Origin: Acidobacteriota bacterium
GTDB taxonomy: Bacteria > Acidobacteriota > Terriglobia > Terriglobales > Acidobacteriaceae
DNA: 64,000 nucleotides
Assembly (NCBI GenBank): GCA_021800255.1
Contig: JAJYZC010000008.1
Location: 1 to 64,000, forward strand
Reading direction: 5' to 3'
The notes below the pieces were generated by a model. It saw nothing but the letters and a program-made list of their open reading frames with translations, had not been told where the DNA came from and ran no database searches. Of the stretch, positions 17,794 through 25,428 are shown one piece after another (within the stretch, counting starts at the first letter, position 1; each line of letters opens with the position of its first letter). A program made the translations under genes and the position numbers.

Positions 17794-17809
17794 CCGGCTC
17801 ATACGCGCA

Positions 17810-17833
17810 CCTCAGCCCGCTGGCGGGTTGAGG
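17810..17833 (+). terminator. hairpin after the exopolysaccharide operon
   Basis: CCTCAGCCCGC and GCGGGTTGAGG pair over 11 positions with one G-T wobble and a two-base loop, 16 bases after the wzc-like stop. No T-run follows, so it may be an mRNA 3' stabiliser or a Rho-associated end and not a full intrinsic terminator. Confidence 0.45.
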
Positions 17834-17981
17834 GCGCGCCGCCGGTGTGCACCATCTCTGAAATCGCGGAAGTTCCCGCCTTCATGCTCACAAAATTAAG
17901 CGCTTATCTTCCGGCCTCATTGCGCGGCCTGAAGCCTCGTTCATTCGCTGCGAATTATCCGCTGGGGAGCGGCCAAGCTGC

Positions 17982-18011
17982 TTTACACCGGTTCTCAGCC
18001 GGGCTTACTAT
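17982..18011 (+). promoter_or_regulatory. putative sigma-70 promoter of the aldehyde oxidoreductase operon
   Basis: TTTACA (17982-17987) and TACTAT (18006-18011) are spaced by 18 bases, about 95 bases before the ATG at 18106. It is the best match in the gap 17794-18105, which otherwise holds no gene. Two matches of this kind can occur by chance. Confidence 0.35.
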
Positions 18012-18105
18012 AGGCGCAGCATCGCAGGCTCGGCCTCGCGGCGCTGGGTTCTCGAGAGGTTGATTGCAATCCGATAATAAAGACCTTGTATCCGGAGGGT
18101 TGGCC

Positions 18106-18789
18106 ATGCCGGAGATGGATAATCTCGATCAAAATGAAGGCGCAACCGGGGCCATTACCCGGCGCCGCTTCATCCTGGGAGTCATCGCCGGCGGGGCCGT
18201 GGTGGGCGCCGCGAGCTATCGTTTCCTGGCTCCCAGCAGCCCTAAGCCGTGGCTTTCAAAGAGCGCGAGCGAGCGGCTGATTACCCTGAACGTGAACGGG
18301 AAGCTGCGGCGAGTCGATGTGATGAAGCAGGAGACCCTGGCCCAGACCCTGCGCTACAAGCTTGGCCTTACGGGCACGAAGGTGGCCTGCGACCGGGCAG
18401 AGTGCGGATCCTGTACGGTTCTGCTCGACGGCGTTCCCTACTATAGCTGTTCGGTGCTCACGCACACGGTGCGCAATCGCAAGGTGACTACGATCGAGGG
18501 GCTGGCGGCCGCCGACGGCACGCTGCACCCGCTGCAAAAAGGAATTGTGGACGAGCAGGGGTTTCAGTGCGCCTATTGCATGACCGGCTTCACCATGGCC
18601 GCGGTGGGATTTTTGCAGAAGCATCCCAACCCCACGCGCGCAGAGCTGGCGTATGGCGTTTCGGGCAATCTGTGCCGGTGCCAGGACTACAGCAAAATCC
18701 TCGACGCCCTGATGCGCGGGGCGGAGTACATGAGGACCGGGGCCCCTGCGGACAGGTACTCGTCCGCGGGGTGGAAGAGGAGGGCATGA
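18106..18789 (+). CDS. aldehyde oxidoreductase, Tat-exported 2Fe-2S subunit (PaoA/YagT type)
   Basis: 227 residues. A Tat signal (ITRRRFILGVIAGGAVVGA) leads into a plant-type ferredoxin domain (CDRAECGSCTVLLDG, later C) and the all-helical [2Fe-2S] domain (QCAYCMTGF, GNLCRCQDY), eight ligand cysteines in all. It is the electron-relay subunit of a xanthine-dehydrogenase-family enzyme and carries the whole complex to the periplasm, as in E. coli PaoABC. ATG 18106 is chosen for GGAGGG six bases upstream; a TTG at 18064 in frame is less likely. The next gene starts one base after its stop. Confidence 0.85.
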   Translation: MPEMDNLDQNEGATGAITRRRFILGVIAGGAVVGAASYRFLAPSSPKPWLSKSASERLITLNVNGKLRRVDVMKQETLAQTLRYKLGLTGTKVACDRAECGSCTVLLDGVPYYSCSVLTHTVRNRKVTTIEGLAAADGTLHPLQKGIVDEQGFQCAYCMTGFTMAAVGFLQKHPNPTRAELAYGVSGNLCRCQDYSKILDALMRGAEYMRTGAPADRYSSAGWKRRA

Positions 18790-18790
18790 G

Positions 18791-21310
18791 ATGGCGGAGA
18801 TTGGATTAACCAAGGCCGAAAGCGAGAAGCCGCGCCCTTTCGGCGAAGGTTACCGGCTGATCGGGCACAATTACTCCACCAGCGATCTGCTGGCGAAGGT
18901 GACCGGCAGGGCGAAGTATGCCGAGGATTTCCGCGCCGCCGGCATGTTGATTTGCCGGGTTGCGCTCAGCCCCATGCCGCATGCGCGCGTCAAGCGCATC
19001 AACGCGGAAAAGGCGCTGAAGATGCCGGGGGTGATGGGCATCCTGACGCCGGAGGAGATTCCCGGCCACGCCAACTACGTCAACGACAATGGCACCTTGA
19101 TCCGTGCCGACAAATTCAGCGAGCTGGCGCTGGCCGATGAGCCCATGTACCAGGGCGAGCCGATTTTCGCCGTGGCCGCGGTGGATGAGCTGACCGCCGC
19201 GAACGCCATCGAGGCGGTCGAGGTGGAGATGGAGCCGCTGCCCTTCAACGTCGATCCGCTGGACAGCCTGCGTCCCGGCAGCGCCAATGCGCGCGAAGAA
19301 GGCAACGTGTGGACCTTTGAGCCCGGCAAGGGCCCGAAGCTCATCAACCTGAAGTGGACCGAGGAGGACTTTGCCGCGGAAAAGGAGGGCAAGCTGCCCA
19401 TGGGCCACGCGCCCGAGGAGTGGTCCTACGGCGATCTGGACGCCGGCTTCAGCAATGCCGCTCTGGTGCTCGACGAAACCTTTTCCACCGAAGACGTCAG
19501 CCACCAGTGCCTGGAGCCGCGCAGCACCCTGGCTTATTGGCAAAATGGCAAGCTCTTTTTGTACACCGGCACGCAGAGCACCATGCAGACCGTTCCCGCG
19601 ATTGCGCGCTGGATGCACATGCCCGCGGACAAGATCGTCTTCATCAGCGAATATACCGGCGGCGGGTTCGGCAGTAAGATCACCGGGGCGCTGACCTTGG
19701 TGATTCCCGCCCTGCTCTCGAGGAAGCTAAACAACGTTCCGGTGATGATGCGCATCAGCCGCGAAGATGAGCATTTCATCGGGCGCGCGCGGCCGGGCAT
19801 CATGTCCCGGACCAAGGTGGGTTTCGCCAAGGACGGCCGCATCACCGCGCTCGATATGTTCCTGGTCTCCGACGCCGGCGCCTACGGAGCCAACGGCGAC
19901 GGTGAAAGCTGCGGTCAAATCACTTCGCTGCTCTATCAGCCGCCGGCCATGCGCTGGCGCAACGTAACGGTAGCCACCAACACGATTCCGCGCAGCGCGC
20001 AAAGCGCGCCGGGCGGCTTGCAGGCCATTGCGATCATAGAGCCCATTCTGTCCAAGGCCGCGCGCAAGCTGGGCGTCGATCAGGTGGCTCTGCGCCGCGT
20101 GAACTGCCCGGAAGGCAAAGCGGAATTTGGCCCTCCCGATCCGCGCACCGGCAAGCGCCGCTACACCACAAGCTGCTTCCTGAAGCAGGCGCTGGACGAA
20201 GGCGCCAAGCAGTTCCATTGGAGCCAGCGGGCGGCGCAGCCCAAGCGCAGCGGCACCAAGGCCCGCGGCTTGGGCGTGTCACTAAGCTGCTTCCACGCCG
20301 GCAGCATCGGCTATGACGGCTTGATCGTCATTACTCCTCAGGGCCGCGTGCAGATCCGCTCGGGCATCGGCAACCTGGGAACTGAGGCGGTGATCGACGT
20401 GCATCGCGCGGCCGCGGAGGTCCTCAACATACCCTGGAGCGCCGTGGACATCATCTGGGGCGACACGGCGAAGCACTTGCCTTACACCTGCTTTTCGGGG
20501 GGCAGCCAGACCATTCATGCTATGACCCGCGCCGGACATGCCGTGGGCCTGGAGTGCGCGCAGAGGCTCAAGGAGGTCGCGGCCAACGCCTTAGGCGGTC
20601 AACCGCAGGAGTACGAGGTCGCCGGTCTGCGCGTAGCGCGCAAGGGCGGCGGCGCGAGCATGAGCTTTGCCGAGGCGGCCCAGCACGCCATCAAAATGGG
20701 CGGCATCTACGATGGGCACCAGGTCAATCCCGAAGTGAACCCCTACACCAAGCACTCCGTTGCCGCGCTGGCCGGTTCGGGCCTGGTGGCTTCAGCAAAA
20801 GACACCTACAAGCACGACGGCGATGATTATTCCTTCGTGGCCAGCTTTGCTGAGGTCGAGGTGGACGTGGAAACAGGCAAGTATTATGTCACCGATTACC
20901 TTGGCTATGCCGACGTGGGCACGGTCATCCACCCGGCGGCGCTGGGCGGGCAGGTTCTTGGCCGCTCGGTGCTGGGCATCGCTCACGCCATCGGCCAGAA
21001 GTGGGTCATCGATCCGCAGTGGGGCGTGACGGTGGCCGAACGGTTCTACGAAAACCACCCGCCGACGATCCTGGATGTGCCCGTGAACATGCAATGGAAC
21101 GCGGTCAACATTCCCGATCCAGAGACGCCGGTGGGGGCGCGCGGATGCGGCGAGCCGCCCGTGGGCGGCGGATGCTCGGCGGTCACCGGCGCTCTATCCG
21201 ACGCGCTGGGGGACAACATCTTCCAGCGCCTGCCTGTATATTGCGACACCATTTTGACGTCCTATGAAGCCGGGCGCCCGATGCAAAATCCCTTCCTGGC
21301 CCACATCTGA
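18791..21310 (+). CDS. molybdenum-binding large subunit of periplasmic aldehyde oxidoreductase (PaoC type)
   Basis: 839 residues. Ald_Xan_dh N-domain (YSTSDLLAKVTGRAKYAEDF, ~35-150) followed by the molybdopterin domains. Pterin and Mo contacts are readable in GGGFGSKITGA, GGLQAIAIIEP, SGIGNLGTEAVIDVH, and GARGCGEPPVGGG, which contains the expected catalytic Glu. No signal peptide is present, so it should be co-exported folded with the Tat-tagged 2Fe-2S subunit. It is longer than the ~730 residues of E. coli PaoC, with a ~75-residue insertion around 150-225. Aldehydes are the likely substrates; specificity cannot be read. Confidence 0.83.
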   Translation: MAEIGLTKAESEKPRPFGEGYRLIGHNYSTSDLLAKVTGRAKYAEDFRAAGMLICRVALSPMPHARVKRINAEKALKMPGVMGILTPEEIPGHANYVNDNGTLIRADKFSELALADEPMYQGEPIFAVAAVDELTAANAIEAVEVEMEPLPFNVDPLDSLRPGSANAREEGNVWTFEPGKGPKLINLKWTEEDFAAEKEGKLPMGHAPEEWSYGDLDAGFSNAALVLDETFSTEDVSHQCLEPRSTLAYWQNGKLFLYTGTQSTMQTVPAIARWMHMPADKIVFISEYTGGGFGSKITGALTLVIPALLSRKLNNVPVMMRISREDEHFIGRARPGIMSRTKVGFAKDGRITALDMFLVSDAGAYGANGDGESCGQITSLLYQPPAMRWRNVTVATNTIPRSAQSAPGGLQAIAIIEPILSKAARKLGVDQVALRRVNCPEGKAEFGPPDPRTGKRRYTTSCFLKQALDEGAKQFHWSQRAAQPKRSGTKARGLGVSLSCFHAGSIGYDGLIVITPQGRVQIRSGIGNLGTEAVIDVHRAAAEVLNIPWSAVDIIWGDTAKHLPYTCFSGGSQTIHAMTRAGHAVGLECAQRLKEVAANALGGQPQEYEVAGLRVARKGGGASMSFAEAAQHAIKMGGIYDGHQVNPEVNPYTKHSVAALAGSGLVASAKDTYKHDGDDYSFVASFAEVEVDVETGKYYVTDYLGYADVGTVIHPAALGGQVLGRSVLGIAHAIGQKWVIDPQWGVTVAERFYENHPPTILDVPVNMQWNAVNIPDPETPVGARGCGEPPVGGGCSAVTGALSDALGDNIFQRLPVYCDTILTSYEAGRPMQNPFLAHI

Positions 21311-21333
21311 CGGGATGTGAAACGGAGTTTGTT

Positions 21334-22347
21334 ATGGCGGTATTTCGAGACGTAATGCCCGCATTCGATCTGCTTCAGCCCAGTTCCGCGGCCGAGGCGC
21401 AGAGGCTATTGGCCGAGAACGGCAGCGATGCCTGGGTGATGGCGGGGGGAATGGACAGCCTAGACTGGCTCAAGGACCGCATCAAGAAGCCGCGCGTGCT
21501 GGTGGACCTGAGCGGAATCGGCGAGCTCAAGGGCATCCGCTCCACGGATGACGGCATTGAGATCGGAGCCATGACCACACTGACCGAGATCGGCGAGCAC
21601 CCGCTGGTGAGGAAAAATTACGGGTTGCTGGCCGAGGCCGTGGAGCACGTGGCCTCGCCGCAGATTCGCAACCAGGGGACGCTGGGCGGCAACGTCTCGC
21701 AGGATACGCGCTGCTGGTACTACCGCGGCGGCTGGCCCTGCTACCGCGCCGGCGGCGAGACCTGTTTCGCCGATACGCCCGTAGGCCGCAACCGCGAGCA
21801 CGCTATCTTCGGCGCCGACCGCTGCGTGGCCGTGCATCCTTCCGACTCGGCGCCGGCGCTTATCGCGCTCGATGCCAAGTTCGTGATCCGCAACGCCAAG
21901 GGCGAGCGCACCGTAGATGCCGAGGACTACTTCATCGGCCCCAATGTGGATATTACCCATCTGAACATTCTTCAACCCGGCGATCTGCTGACCGCTATCC
22001 GCATTCCCTCGGCGTGGGCCGGCCAGAAGTTCTACTTTGAGAAGGTCCGCGACCGCAACGTCTGGGATTTTCCGCTGCTGAACGTGGCCTCGGCCATGGA
22101 GCTCAAAGGGAACACCATCCAGCGCATCCGCATCGCGGTGAATGCCGTGGCGCCCGCTCCGCTGCGCCTGAAGGCCGTGGAAGCCGCGGTGGCGGGCAAG
22201 CCGGCCAATGCGGAGACCGGGGAGATGGCGGGCAACCTGGCGGTCAAGGGCGCGGTTCCGCTGCAGTTCAACGCATTCAAGATTCCGATGATGCGCAATC
22301 TGGTGAAGCGCGCCATCGGCGGCGTCGAGGAGGCAACATGGGCTTAA
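21334..22347 (+). CDS. FAD-binding subunit with extra 4Fe-4S site (PaoB type)
   Basis: 337 residues. FAD_binding_5 domain with AGGMDSLDWLKD near residue 38 and QIRNQGTLGGNVSQDTR, then a CO dehydrogenase flavoprotein C-terminal domain. Between them lies CWYYRGGWPC..CFAD..HAIFGADRCVAVHPSD, a loop with four cysteines that in E. coli PaoB and 4-hydroxybenzoyl-CoA reductase binds a [4Fe-4S] cluster. This places the enzyme in the PaoB class and apart from ordinary xanthine dehydrogenases. Starts 23 bases after the large subunit and overlaps the cytochrome gene by 10 bases. Confidence 0.85.
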   Translation: MAVFRDVMPAFDLLQPSSAAEAQRLLAENGSDAWVMAGGMDSLDWLKDRIKKPRVLVDLSGIGELKGIRSTDDGIEIGAMTTLTEIGEHPLVRKNYGLLAEAVEHVASPQIRNQGTLGGNVSQDTRCWYYRGGWPCYRAGGETCFADTPVGRNREHAIFGADRCVAVHPSDSAPALIALDAKFVIRNAKGERTVDAEDYFIGPNVDITHLNILQPGDLLTAIRIPSAWAGQKFYFEKVRDRNVWDFPLLNVASAMELKGNTIQRIRIAVNAVAPAPLRLKAVEAAVAGKPANAETGEMAGNLAVKGAVPLQFNAFKIPMMRNLVKRAIGGVEEATWA

Positions 22348-23198
22348 TCAAGTGGATGACAAGTCCGTGGGGGCAGTCCATTCCGCAACATGTGGGGTGG
22401 TATCTGATCGGCGTGGCGATCATAGCAGGGTTTTTCTTCATGATCGTGCACGCTTTGTACGTCGCCTTGGTTGCGCCCCACAAAGTATTTGCGAAGAACG
22501 AAGCTCCGGTTGCGCCGGGAGCCATTCCCGCACGGGTGCCGCGCCACTCTCTGACGGCGCGCATATTTCACTGGGTAATGGCGGCGGCCATGTTCACGCT
22601 GCTCTTTACTGCGTTTCTGCCGGAAGCCGGCGTGCGCTTCAACTGGGTGCTCTACCACTGGATCGCCGGCGTCGTTTTCACCATCTCCATCTGCTTTCAT
22701 ATCGTCCACTCGTTCGCCATGGACCCGTGGTCGATCTGGCCTGACAAGTCGGACGTGCGCGACATGAAGCGCAGGCTGGCGCGCTTCTGGGGCAAGCCTG
22801 CGCCTGCGCCCGCGCGTTTCGCCAAGTACCCGCTAGAGAATAAGCTCTATCATCTCTCGATCCTGCTCGCCGGACTGGCGGTGATCGGCACCGGCGTGTT
22901 CATGCTGAAGCGCATCGAGACGCCTTTCTTCACGCGCAATCCATACATCTTCGGCGACATGACCTGGGGCCTGATGTACCTGCTGCACGGGCTGGCGGGA
23001 GTGGGTCTGGTGGCGCTGGTGATGATGCACGTCTATATGGGGTTGCGGCCGGAGAAGATGCCCATCACCAAATCGATGATCTTCGGCTGGATGAGCCGCG
23101 ATTTCTATCTTGAAGAACACGATCCAGCGCGCTGGGGCGGGAACGCTGCGGCCGCATCTAAGGAGAAACGGGGCTTGGCTGCAAGCGATGCCGACTGA
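22338..23198 (+). CDS. di-haem cytochrome b subunit (FdhI/cytochrome b561-like)
   Basis: 286 residues, four or five hydrophobic spans. Histidines sit in suitable positions for two b haems: ARIFHWVMAAA, VLYHWIAGVVF, ICFHIVHSF, NKLYHLSILL, YLLHGLAG and MMHVYMGL. The pattern matches formate-dehydrogenase gamma/thiosulfate-reductase cytochrome b proteins. Overlapping the PaoB-type gene by 10 bases, it most likely takes electrons from the periplasmic aldehyde oxidoreductase to the quinone pool. E. coli paoABC has no such gene. The C-terminus after ~265 is charged and cytoplasmic. Confidence 0.82.
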   Translation: MGLIKWMTSPWGQSIPQHVGWYLIGVAIIAGFFFMIVHALYVALVAPHKVFAKNEAPVAPGAIPARVPRHSLTARIFHWVMAAAMFTLLFTAFLPEAGVRFNWVLYHWIAGVVFTISICFHIVHSFAMDPWSIWPDKSDVRDMKRRLARFWGKPAPAPARFAKYPLENKLYHLSILLAGLAVIGTGVFMLKRIETPFFTRNPYIFGDMTWGLMYLLHGLAGVGLVALVMMHVYMGLRPEKMPITKSMIFGWMSRDFYLEEHDPARWGGNAAAASKEKRGLAASDAD

Positions 23199-23613
23199 GA
23201 TCGAGTTACGCTGCGAGACCATCGAAGAGTGCTACGAGTTCACGCTTTCCTACGCTGCGCGGGGGCTTTCGAGCGACGAAGGCAGCGATGCCGGCCGGCA
23301 GTTGCGGCAGCATCTGAGCGGCGCCCTGGTGGCGATGCGCGACCTGAAGGCGTGCTGCGCGGCGGCCATCGGTAAGGAGCAGCTAACGCCGGCCGGGCGG
23401 TACGAGGCTTTTTTCGCGGTGCTGGCGCGGGACGCCGAGAGTGCGGCCGCGGCCGTCGATCTGGTGCTGGCCCAGCCTGTCATCAGCTCGCAACTGATCG
23501 ACAACCTGAACGCTTCCATCCATCTTCGCGCTTTGCTGACCGATCTGTTCCTGGTCACGGAGATTCTGGCGCTGCGGCGGCAGGCGCAAACCAAGGCGCT
23601 GGCGCCGAATTGA
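23188..23613 (+). CDS. hypothetical helical protein in the aldehyde oxidoreductase operon
   Basis: 141 residues from ATG 23188, overlapping the cytochrome b stop by 11 bases. The sequence is almost entirely alpha-helical by composition (long Ala/Leu/Arg stretches, e.g. DAESAAAAVDLVLAQ), without signal peptide or membrane span. A CC pair (LKACCAAAIG) is the only notable motif. Not recognised. The overlap and spacing to the IscU-like gene (23 bases) suggest an assembly or chaperone role for the oxidoreductase, which is inference. A longer frame from 23110 lies inside the cytochrome gene. Confidence 0.6.
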   Translation: MPTEIELRCETIEECYEFTLSYAARGLSSDEGSDAGRQLRQHLSGALVAMRDLKACCAAAIGKEQLTPAGRYEAFFAVLARDAESAAAAVDLVLAQPVISSQLIDNLNASIHLRALLTDLFLVTEILALRRQAQTKALAPN

Positions 23614-23636
23614 TCTCCGCCGCGGGAGCGGCATAG

Positions 23637-24023
23637 GTGGGCCGGATGTACTCCGCTCGGCTTCTCGACCACTTTGAGCATCCGCGCAACGCTGGAGAGG
23701 TAGCCGGCGCGGACGCCGATGTGCGCGTCGAGAACCCTGCCTGCGGCGATGTTCTGCGGCTGACGCTCAAGCTCACCGGCGGACGGATTGCGGAGATTGC
23801 CTTTCAGGCCAAGGGCTGCGTTGCGTCGATGGCCTGCGCCTCGGCGCTCACGGAGCTGGTTCGCGGCCAGACTATCGAGCAAGCCCGCCTGGTGAGCAAA
23901 GAGCAGTTGGTAAACGCGGTCGGCGGTCTGCCTCCGGCGTCTTCTCATGCCGGTCAGCTCGCCCTCGATGCGCTCCAGGCCGCGCTCAATCGGGCAGCCG
24001 GCGAGAACTGCGGCAGTTTCTGA
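23637..24023 (+). CDS. IscU/NifU-N-like Fe-S scaffold lacking the third ligand cysteine
   Basis: 128 residues from GTG 23637 (ATG 23646 also possible). MYSARLLDHFEHPRNAG, the NPACGD motif with Cys and Asp, and AKGCVASMACASALTELV match the U-type scaffold that assembles Fe-S clusters. The third conserved cysteine, normally in a GLPPxKxHCS-type motif, is alanine here (GLPPASSHAGQLALDAL); NCGSF at the C-terminus offers a possible substitute. Position directly after the Pao-type operon suggests cluster delivery to that enzyme, which needs several Fe-S centres. Confidence 0.75.
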   Translation: MGRMYSARLLDHFEHPRNAGEVAGADADVRVENPACGDVLRLTLKLTGGRIAEIAFQAKGCVASMACASALTELVRGQTIEQARLVSKEQLVNAVGGLPPASSHAGQLALDALQAALNRAAGENCGSF

Positions 24024-24047
24024 GCTGTCGCGAGAGCGGGACCGCGT

Positions 24048-24926
24048 TCATGGCCGCGAACCCTCCCGGCGCAGTTCGAGCAAAAACTCTTCCAGCAGAT
24101 TCGCCGTCACGCGCCGCCGGTACTCGGCAGTGGAACGTATGTCGTCGATGGGCCGCACCTCGGCCAGCAACGCTTCGCGCGCCGCCTGTACGGTTTGGCG
24201 CGTGATGGGACGGCCGGCGAGAGCCGCTTCAGCTTGATAAAGCCGCGTGGGAACGGGCGCCACGCTGGCGGCGGCGAGACGAATCTCGCCGACTACGCCA
24301 TCGCGGAGCAACGCGGTTGCTGCCAGCGCGGCCTTGGCCACGGCCATGGCGCGGCGCGCGCCCACCTTACGGATGTACTGCTTGTGGCGCGTGAAGCGGC
24401 ACGGCAGGTGAACGGCGTAAAGCAGCTCATCGGTAGCCAGAGCGTTGCGTTTGTAGCCGGTGTGAAACTCGGCGTAAGGAATGCGGCGCCGGCCGCGCAC
24501 TGAGATCAACTCGACCTCCGCGTCGTAGACCAGCAGCGCGGGCGAGGAGTCGGCGGCAGGCGATCCATTCACCAAGTTACCGCCCAGGGTAGCACGGCTT
24601 TGGTTGGCGATAGAGCCGATCCAGCTTGCGGCTTTGACGAGCAGCGGCAGTTTCGCGGCCAGCACGGCGTGGGCGCGGAGATCGAGAAACGTGGATGCAG
24701 CGCCGATGGCGGCGCTTCCCGCGCCGGTTTCGATAAAACGTAGAGCGGGAATGTTCCATAGGCTGACCAGTTTGGGCGCGGCGAGCCGCCCGGCGGCAAA
24801 GGCGACCATCAACTCCGTGCCGCCCGCGATGGGGGTCCACGCGCCAGGCTCGCGGGCGAGCAGCTCCAGCACCGCGTCCAGGCCGCCGGGCGCGATCATC
24901 TGATGCGCTGCGGGATTACCGCGCAT
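24048..24926 (-). CDS. xanthine dehydrogenase family FAD-binding subunit
   Basis: 292 residues. FAD_binding_5 signature PIAGGTELMVAF (~30-42) and SIANQSRATLGGNLVNGSPAADSSP (~105-130), then the CODH flavoprotein C-terminal domain. It lacks the four-cysteine loop of the PaoB-type paralogue at 21334-22347, so it is the ordinary cytosolic kind. ATG 24926 overlaps the 2Fe-2S gene stop by 11 bases. Third gene of the operon large - 2Fe-2S - FAD subunit. Confidence 0.85.
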   Translation of the reverse strand: MRGNPAAHQMIAPGGLDAVLELLAREPGAWTPIAGGTELMVAFAAGRLAAPKLVSLWNIPALRFIETGAGSAAIGAASTFLDLRAHAVLAAKLPLLVKAASWIGSIANQSRATLGGNLVNGSPAADSSPALLVYDAEVELISVRGRRRIPYAEFHTGYKRNALATDELLYAVHLPCRFTRHKQYIRKVGARRAMAVAKAALAATALLRDGVVGEIRLAAASVAPVPTRLYQAEAALAGRPITRQTVQAAREALLAEVRPIDDIRSTAEYRRRVTANLLEEFLLELRREGSRP

Positions 24927-25428
24927 GACGAGCCGTTTCCGCCGCCGGCGCAGCGGCTTGCGCTTCAGCCGCAGCGGCCACCGACGCAAAGATGCCCATG
25001 AAGCCCGTGCAGCGGCAGAGATTGCCGGCCAGCGCCTCGCGAATCTCAGCCGTGGTGGGATGAGGAGTGCGGGTGAGAAGCTGCGCCGCGGCCATCAACA
25101 TGCCCGGCGTGCAAATGCCACATTGCGCGCCGCCATGCTGCAAGAAGGCTTCCTGAAGAACGCTCAGTTCGCCGTCCAGAGACAGACCCTCCACGGTTTG
25201 AATCTCGGCGCCTTCAGCCTGCAACACAGGCACAAGACAACTGTTCACCAAATCGCCGTTCATGCGCACCGAGCAGGAGCCGCACTCGCCTTCGCCGCAA
25301 CCTTCCTTAGTCCCGGTCAGGTGCAGGTCCTCGCGCAGCACGTCGAGCAGGCGCTTCATGGGCGGCGCATGAACCGTACAGCTTACGCCATTCACGGTGA
25401 ACCGGATTGCCTGCCAATCAGTGTTCAT
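24916..25428 (-). CDS. xanthine dehydrogenase family 2Fe-2S subunit
   Basis: 170 residues with GCGEGECGSCSVRMNG and the later NSC for the first cluster and QCGICTPGM / GNLCRCTGF for the second. No Tat or Sec signal, in contrast to the paralogue at 18106, so this complex stays in the cytoplasm. Overlaps the large-subunit stop by four bases. The C-terminal ~20 residues are Ala-rich. Confidence 0.9.
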   Translation of the reverse strand: MNTDWQAIRFTVNGVSCTVHAPPMKRLLDVLREDLHLTGTKEGCGEGECGSCSVRMNGDLVNSCLVPVLQAEGAEIQTVEGLSLDGELSVLQEAFLQHGGAQCGICTPGMLMAAAQLLTRTPHPTTAEIREALAGNLCRCTGFMGIFASVAAAAEAQAAAPAAETARHAR

